A stretch of DNA of 64,000 nucleotides, from IMG/VR virus record IMGVR_UViG_3300034200_001185, positions 62,001 to 126,000 of that record; one strand, written 5' to 3'. This stretch comes from a virus. Positions 59,722 through 64,000 of the stretch are shown here, piece after piece (the first letter of the stretch is position 1; every line of letters begins with the position of its first letter). The position numbers and the translations under genes were made by a program. The notes below the pieces were generated by a model that searched no databases, was not told where the DNA came from, and saw nothing but the letters and a program-made list of their open reading frames with translations.

Positions 59722-60390
59722 TTAAACCTTCTCGCTTAATAGTGAATCTGCTATACCCCACGCTGTTTCAAACGCTTGACAAATCTGCGAAATGACACCG
59801 TTTGAGTCATCATAATCGCCAATTCTCTCTGCGTAATCGCTAGCATGTGTATAGATTGTTGGGTAACGTACAGCCGTAAGTACTCCAGGTACTTCGACTG
59901 AGAATAGCGTATCCGCTGTTCCTACTTTTTGTGGTAATTTACTTGTACGCTTACAAAGCGATACTGCTCCCGCATGACCAAGTATTAAGATCACAAGTGG
60001 ATCAACTTGATAAATGACTTGATACAAACGATCTCTACACGCTTTAATTTCTAGTGTTTTAGGATCACGGTTATTTCCAGCATTCGCACCAGCGGTAATA
60101 ATACCGCGACAACTGACTGCCGATGTAACAAACGCTTCTTCCATAAAAACTTGCCTTGCCTCTTGACGAGTAAACCTACCGCGCTTAGATAACACAACAT
60201 CTTCAAATATTCTAACGACAAAATTCATGTCGTCTGTCATAAATGTTCCGTGTTTATCTTCAAGCTGTGTTGGCATTTCGCGAATAATTAGGACTTTAGG
60301 TCTAACGGGTCCGTTACCAATTAAAACGTTTTTCCTTGTCTTACAAAGATCGCATTGTACGCAATGATTGTACTCAGGAAGAGAAATCAT
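59722..60390 (-). CDS. Uracil-DNA glycosylase superfamily protein with Fe-S cysteines
   Basis: The 222-residue protein resembles family 4/5 uracil-DNA glycosylases. Cys10, Cys13, Cys16, Cys94 and Cys118 can supply the four iron-sulfur ligands. KVLIIREMPTQLEDKHGTFM corresponds to the catalytic motif GEAPGxxE, and ILGHAGAVSL to the later glycine-rich helix. The catalytic motif is degenerate (REMPTQLED), so base excision may be altered or lost. It could repair uracil, act as a processivity or binding factor, or have another DNA role. Confidence 0.7.
   Translation of the reverse strand: MISLPEYNHCVQCDLCKTRKNVLIGNGPVRPKVLIIREMPTQLEDKHGTFMTDDMNFVVRIFEDVVLSKRGRFTRQEARQVFMEEAFVTSAVSCRGIITAGANAGNNRDPKTLEIKACRDRLYQVIYQVDPLVILILGHAGAVSLCKRTSKLPQKVGTADTLFSVEVPGVLTAVRYPTIYTHASDYAERIGDYDDSNGVISQICQAFETAWGIADSLLSEKV
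59906..59917 (-). repeat. CG-hairpin element, coding copy
   Basis: AGCG and CGCT around loop GATA in the glycosylase-like gene. Confidence 0.6.
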
Positions 60391-60656
60391 TCTTCGCCCT
60401 CAGATTCGTCTTTAAACATATCCAAGTTTTCTACGTTATTGTCTTCGCAGTACATTCGTAGCTTTGCGCTTAGTGTGTATATATCGTACTTGATTGTGCT
60501 TGCAGTCATATACAAGGTAGTTACCGCTTCAGAGGACTCGTCAAATTCTTGACAGGCGGAACACAAGTAATCAGCTTGACGCCAAGTTTCGTCAAGTAAT
60601 TCCTCGATATCGGCTACGATGTCCTTTAGTGTTCTTTTGTTTTGTTCTTCTGACAT
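60387..60656 (-). CDS. Small acidic helical protein
   Basis: The 89-residue protein starts MSEEQNKRTLKDIVADIEEL and is mostly helical with two cysteines in YLCSACQEF. It ends in an acidic tail (KDESEGEE). It has ATGA coupling to the glycosylase-like gene and a 5-base gap after the SF2 helicase. No family is recognised. Confidence 0.55.
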   Translation of the reverse strand: MSEEQNKRTLKDIVADIEELLDETWRQADYLCSACQEFDESSEAVTTLYMTASTIKYDIYTLSAKLRMYCEDNNVENLDMFKDESEGEE

Positions 60657-60661
60657 ATTTC

Positions 60662-61966
60662 CTACTTTCTGTCATTATACTCGTATCCCCATTCCGCTAA
60701 TCTTTTCTTACACTGACGCATAAGAGCGCCACACATATGAATACTCGTATCCGAGATAAAGATTGCGATAGGGTTTAACTTGTGTTGGTGTTTACGTTGG
60801 ATTCTTCCAAGTGCTTGTTGAAGTATATTACCGTGTGTCTTTGCACCAAACGGTGTCATGATGATTAAACACGATAGCTCTGGTACGTTAAGCGCTTCTG
60901 CAGCAACATCTAACGTAGCAAAGCTAACCGGATTATTCGCAATATTATCACGCCGAAGTTCCGCATCTACATCACCGCAGGCAATACCGCTTTCTGGGTA
61001 TAAAGTGCTCATATGCTTTACATGTTCCACACTATGCGTAAGGCATAATACCTTATGACCATTGCTTACATAACGATCTATTTCTTTTTGAATAAGATTG
61101 TTTCTATTCGTTAGCGTACCAAGCCATGCGCATAACTTTCTGTGATGTATTTCGCCTGATCTATCCTTAGCATCATCCGTTACGTCATCTTCCGTCAGTC
61201 CTGTGTCAATAAAATAAATACTTGGTATTAACTCTTGAGACGTATTGCTAAAGTGTACAGGCCCTATATGATACTCGAAAGCTCTCTCGTATCCATCTTC
61301 TCTCTTAGGTGTAGCAGATAATCCGTGTCTTTTACCGTAGAACATTGGACATACTTTGTGAAACATTGGTGCGGATAGGTGATGACACTCATCGAATACA
61401 ATTACGCCAAATGATTTAGCAAAGTCTTGTGGTAGCGTATCCGCTTTACTACTAAGTGTGTTTATTGATGCGAGCACAATAAACTTATCTTCGTATTCCC
61501 ACTTTTTACCTTGTACGATACCGATCTTACTTTCTGGTATATCTAAGTGCGTTTTAATCTCATCAATCCACTGCGAGATTAGATTAACTCGATTAACAAT
61601 TACGATTGCTTTCTCCTGTTCGAGTGCAATGTAGTTAAGCGCAACAACTGTCTTACCATGACCACAACCTAAGTTTAAAATACCGTGACCATGACTAACC
61701 ATAGACAAAAGAGCGTCTTGCTGTTGTGGACGTAATTTAGTCTTAGATACAATCGGTAGCTTTTCCCAAGTAGGACGAATATCCTCAAATGGTTCTATGG
61801 GATCCATGAAATGAAGCGGAACTTTAACGTGATTGCCTACCAATTCTGCGTCTGACGGTAAGTCTCCGACCATAAGCGAGTACTTAAGTACTTTAAAGTT
61901 TACCTTTTCCTTTGGTAAGTATAGGTAGTTTGATAAGTACGATACTCCGTCTTTAAACTCAGTCAT
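60662..61966 (-). CDS. SF2 DNA/RNA helicase (UvsW/DECH-type)
   Basis: The 434-residue protein has LRPQQQDAL (Q-like entry), Walker A GCGHGKT (Lys105) and motif II FDECHHL. Motif III is LSATPKRED and motif VI QQALGRIQRK. This is the order of Rad25/UvsW-type helicases that remodel forks, R-loops and recombination intermediates. In T4, UvsW switches origin-dependent to recombination-dependent replication, and the nearby RusA and nuclease genes fit such a role. It has ATGA coupling to the HTH gene. Two CG-hairpin elements lie inside. Confidence 0.88.
   Translation of the reverse strand: MTEFKDGVSYLSNYLYLPKEKVNFKVLKYSLMVGDLPSDAELVGNHVKVPLHFMDPIEPFEDIRPTWEKLPIVSKTKLRPQQQDALLSMVSHGHGILNLGCGHGKTVVALNYIALEQEKAIVIVNRVNLISQWIDEIKTHLDIPESKIGIVQGKKWEYEDKFIVLASINTLSSKADTLPQDFAKSFGVIVFDECHHLSAPMFHKVCPMFYGKRHGLSATPKREDGYERAFEYHIGPVHFSNTSQELIPSIYFIDTGLTEDDVTDDAKDRSGEIHHRKLCAWLGTLTNRNNLIQKEIDRYVSNGHKVLCLTHSVEHVKHMSTLYPESGIACGDVDAELRRDNIANNPVSFATLDVAAEALNVPELSCLIIMTPFGAKTHGNILQQALGRIQRKHQHKLNPIAIFISDTSIHMCGALMRQCKKRLAEWGYEYNDRK
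60744..60755 (-). repeat. CG-hairpin element, coding copy
   Basis: CTCG and CGAG around loop GATA in the SF2 helicase gene. Confidence 0.6.
61434..61445 (-). repeat. CG-hairpin element, coding copy
   Basis: AGCG and CGCT around loop GATA in the SF2 helicase gene. Confidence 0.6.
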
Positions 61967-62352
61967 TTAATTACGTCTCGAAGTTTCTTCTTTAGATCGG
62001 CTAAACTCTTAAACGATTCATCTTCAAGCGAATTGATTAAGCTAGTAAGTTTAGATGAGTCAATTACGATTAGCTTTTCGTCATAACCTTCGTTATCAAC
62101 GAGTGCTCTGGCACATAAACGCTCTAACTCGAACTGTTCTGCGTCGGATAAGCTGTATATTGTAGCTAAGTAAGCTCTGCTTTGCTTATTTGGAATACGT
62201 TCTCCTACTTCAAATAATCGAAAGCTCTCGGACGTGATATTGATACCACGTGTTTTAGCAAAGGCTGCTACGTCAACTAGTGTTTGGAACTTTAAGCGTA
62301 TTCGCTTAGTCTTAATGAACTCTGCGAGTTCTTGCATCTTTTTACTCTTCAT
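61963..62352 (-). CDS. XRE-like helix-turn-helix protein
   Basis: The protein has 129 residues. The N-terminal 75 fit a Cro/C1-type HTH: MQELAEFIKTKRIRLKFQTL, then VAAFAKTRGINITSESFRLF and EVGERIPNKQSRAYLATIYS. The C-terminal part is an acidic then basic helical segment. It is the second gene of the large replication operon and may regulate it or the late switch. It overlaps the upstream gene by 11 bases and the helicase gene by ATGA. Confidence 0.65.
   Translation of the reverse strand: MKSKKMQELAEFIKTKRIRLKFQTLVDVAAFAKTRGINITSESFRLFEVGERIPNKQSRAYLATIYSLSDAEQFELERLCARALVDNEGYDEKLIVIDSSKLTSLINSLEDESFKSLADLKKKLRDVIK
62293..62308 (-). repeat. CG-hairpin element, coding copy (long stem)
   Basis: TAAGCG and CGCTTA around loop AATA near the start of the HTH gene. 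Confidence 0.6.
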
Positions 62353-62776
62353 CGGACATTACCTTATGTCGATAGTTTTCTCTTGACGCTACGATGAGCG
62401 AATGTATACGCTCTGTAGTCACTTGTGCTATATCATGAACAAGATACGTTGTAAACTGTCCAAATATAGGTTTGTTGAAATTAAAGTCAACGTCTGCTGC
62501 GCGTATGACACCTCCACGCTGTGCTGCCACTGGTACTGCAGCGGTTGTTGCAGGTCTTACGGGTACTCCTGTTGATACGTAGTTACTAGCCGGCGTTGTT
62601 GGCGATGCTGCTCTTGGTCTTGTATAATAGCTCACGTTATTTCTCGCTTTCTCGTCTATGGCTTTACTGCATTCGTGTCTAAATCCGCATCCGGAACACG
62701 CAGAACTACTTTCATTAAACTCAGAGTCATTCGCAAAGCAATCTGGCTTGTCGGATGATTTAGTGTAATAGCTCAT
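62342..62776 (-). CDS. First gene of the replication operon, cysteine-cluster protein
   Basis: The 144-residue protein has an N-terminal cysteine cluster (C13, then CSGCGFRHEC near residues 27-36), which could bind zinc or an iron-sulfur cluster. A Pro/Thr/Ala-rich linker and a C-terminal helical domain follow (YLVHDIAQVTTERIHSLIVA). The phrase SYYT occurs twice, before and after the cluster. GGAGG lies 11 bases before the ATG, behind the leftward promoter at 62810. As the first leftward gene it may act early; function unknown. Confidence 0.55.
   Translation of the reverse strand: MSYYTKSSDKPDCFANDSEFNESSSACSGCGFRHECSKAIDEKARNNVSYYTRPRAASPTTPASNYVSTGVPVRPATTAAVPVAAQRGGVIRAADVDFNFNKPIFGQFTTYLVHDIAQVTTERIHSLIVASRENYRHKVMSDEE
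62684..62695 (-). repeat. CG-hairpin element, coding copy
   Basis: TCCG and CGGA around loop GATG (mRNA strand) in the first gene of the operon. Confidence 0.5.
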
Positions 62777-62809
62777 TTATTGGCTACCTCCTTTGTTTGT
62801 CTGTATGCT

Positions 62810-62820
62810 ATTATCACAGA
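62810..62820 (-). promoter_or_regulatory. Leftward promoter of the replication operon, TGTGATAAT type
   Basis: The leftward strand reads TCTGTGATAAT, matching the other four leftward boxes. The surrounding TTATC/GATAA dyad (62811-62823) could also bind a regulator. It lies about 35 bases before the first gene. Confidence 0.6.
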
Positions 62821-62880
62821 TAATTGACTATTAAATTGATCCTACTTATTGTATAAGTTACGTATTACAAGGAGCTTATT

Positions 62881-63741
62881 ATGAAGATTTTAAACCGATA
62901 CCCCGTAGATACTCCGCAACAAGTTAAGCATGCTTCGGACTACTTTGACGAATACTACAACGACTTTACCGTGTCCGATCGAGTTAATTTTGCACAAGGC
63001 TTAGTTAAGGCAGCGGAGTTTCACGGTGTTGAAGTTACAGATCGTGTTGAGGAATACACAGGCGTACCAAGAGAAGATATTACCGTTGGTATTCACATGC
63101 GAAATTATTTAACTGGCGGATATGCGTCAGATGCATTAAACGGTATTCAAAAGATTGCGTCAGTTGTGGATCCGCATGAGATTGTTTTATTACTCGAAGA
63201 ATTTGATAAACAAAACCAACTCGAACGTCATTACCACCGTATGCCTGATCCGTATCAAACTGTATTTGTAAAAACCGCAGAAACACTTAGAGACGAAGTA
63301 TGGCGTGGCCCAACCGACTCATTACGCCAAGATAAATTCGAAGTATGGGTTAGATCTCCTAAGAGTAAATCTATATTACAAGAAACATTTACACCCGACT
63401 TAGCGATTGAAATTATTCGCAATCCTTGGGAAATATTTATGTCTTTACCCGATCCACATAAACAAATGATCGCAAGACTTGTGAATGATAACGTAATTGA
63501 CAATCTCAATAACTCCGGTAGAAGTTTATATGATTACGATGGCGCGCTTACAAGCGAACAACTTGACGAATCTCCAGAACAACAACTTAGAAGATTACAT
63601 ACACGTCATTACTCCGGCGGTCCTTCATCTATGACAGGCGTTATGGAAGGTGGTGGCGTACAAGGCGATCCTATGAATCGTATTGCAGCAAGCGTATTAC
63701 ACGGCATCAAGGATAAACAAGATAGAATGCGTAGGACATAA
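62881..63741 (+). CDS. Putative virion protein with repeated KxA motifs
   Basis: The protein has 286 residues. AGGAG precedes the ATG after a 104-base divergent gap. A mostly helical N-terminal region has GLVKAAEFHG, GIQKIASVVD and FVKTAETLRD, echoing the ExxKxA runs of other putative virion proteins. The C-terminus is Gly/His/Met-rich and ends in basic residues (KDKQDRMRRT). TAATG couples it to the next gene. Rightward orientation suggests a second structural region, perhaps head genes, beyond the window. No family is recognised. Confidence 0.55.
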   Translation: MKILNRYPVDTPQQVKHASDYFDEYYNDFTVSDRVNFAQGLVKAAEFHGVEVTDRVEEYTGVPREDITVGIHMRNYLTGGYASDALNGIQKIASVVDPHEIVLLLEEFDKQNQLERHYHRMPDPYQTVFVKTAETLRDEVWRGPTDSLRQDKFEVWVRSPKSKSILQETFTPDLAIEIIRNPWEIFMSLPDPHKQMIARLVNDNVIDNLNNSGRSLYDYDGALTSEQLDESPEQQLRRLHTRHYSGGPSSMTGVMEGGGVQGDPMNRIAASVLHGIKDKQDRMRRT

Positions 63742-64000
63742 TGCTTAGAAAAGACTTTTTTAGCAACGAAACTACTCATGCGTATTGCTTAGGTATTGCA
63801 TGCGACAATCTATTCGGTATAAATTGGCTCGAATGGGAGCCTAAAACCGTTTACCAAGGAATTGCCGAACTCGGCTATCAACCGGTATCCGAAACGAATG
63901 CACAAAAATTACATGCGTATAGAACTGGTGTTGCTACGGTATTACCTTGGACTGATTGGCTATCCTTCGAAAGCACAATCAACGGTTTAAATGGCGTAAT
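63741..64000 (+). CDS. Partial rightward gene (N-terminal 86 residues)
   Basis: ATG at 63741 shares a base with the preceding TAA. The visible protein starts MLRKDFFSNETTHAYCLGIA and continues with WLEWEPKTVYQGIAELGY and TVLPWTDWLSFES. It is aromatic-rich and globular-looking. The frame runs off the window, so the family cannot be assigned. Confidence 0.6.
   Translation, partial: MLRKDFFSNETTHAYCLGIACDNLFGINWLEWEPKTVYQGIAELGYQPVSETNAQKLHAYRTGVATVLPWTDWLSFESTINGLNGV

Noticed and set aside
1-64000. tRNA, rRNA, CRISPR array, IS element or integrase
   Set aside because: Reading both strands I found no cloverleaf-like stretch in the short intergenic gaps, no regularly spaced repeats, no transposase or integrase motifs and no inverted-repeat-bounded element. 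No intergenic stretch exceeds about 150 bases. A dedicated tRNA scan was not possible.

Overview
The window is part of a large, AT-rich genome of a tailed double-stranded DNA bacteriophage with a contractile tail (myovirus-like). The evidence is a baseplate J-like protein, a gp25-like wedge protein, a gp27/gpD-like hub, a tape-measure candidate and several tail fibres, together with a phage-type replication module. Genes are packed almost without gaps. There are no tRNAs, rRNAs, CRISPR arrays, transposases or recognisable integrase. The 64 kb holds only tail, lysis and replication genes; both ends cut through genes and no terminase, portal or capsid gene is recognised, so the genome is clearly larger. 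The host cannot be read from the sequence. A virulent lifestyle is suggested by the lack of integrase and by a Phe at the position equivalent to Pol I F762.

Layout. (1) 1-6.2 kb, mostly leftward: a partial gene, a class II (B12-dependent) ribonucleotide reductase, then a lysis/membrane cluster (M15 peptidase, holin-like and coiled-coil membrane proteins, a 26-residue membrane peptide missed by ORF length cut-offs, and a Dps-like ferritin) and a secreted transglycosylase. (2) 5.1-12.0 kb, rightward: small virion/tail-assembly genes, including a tail-assembly chaperone pair joined by a textbook -1 frameshift site, a GroES-like co-chaperonin and a ribbon-helix-helix protein. One orphan leftward gene (11.9-12.4 kb) with its own promoter interrupts the block. 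(3) 12.5-48.9 kb, rightward: tape-measure candidate, hub, a sigma-70-like factor, baseplate lysin, baseplate wedge proteins, fibres and very large structural proteins. A block of four leftward receptor-binding-like genes sits between two rightward fibre genes (35.3-37.2 kb). (4) 48.9-62.8 kb, leftward: regulators, RusA, a Cas4/RecB-like nuclease, a HU-like minidomain, DNA polymerase A, a zinc-rich ssDNA-binding candidate, primase, DnaB-like helicase, a UDG-family protein, an SF2 helicase and an HTH protein. (5) 62.9-64 kb: rightward virion genes resume.

How it works together. Leftward units share an extended -10-like promoter (AAGTGTGATAAY) seen at five leftward starts and are probably early/middle genes. 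Rightward structural genes have TATAAC-type boxes and may depend on the phage sigma factor.

Most unusual signal. A family of about 20 small hairpins has a fixed inner CG/CG and a four-base loop (GATA, GATC, AATA, GATG or GACA on the mRNA strand), while the outer stem pairs vary but stay complementary. They occur about every 0.3-1.9 kb through the leftward replication block and also in the leftward outliers at 2.4-2.7 and 12.0-12.3 kb. I found no fully paired copy in the rightward structural genes. This covariation suggests a selected RNA (or cruciform) element of the leftward transcripts that I cannot match to a described system.
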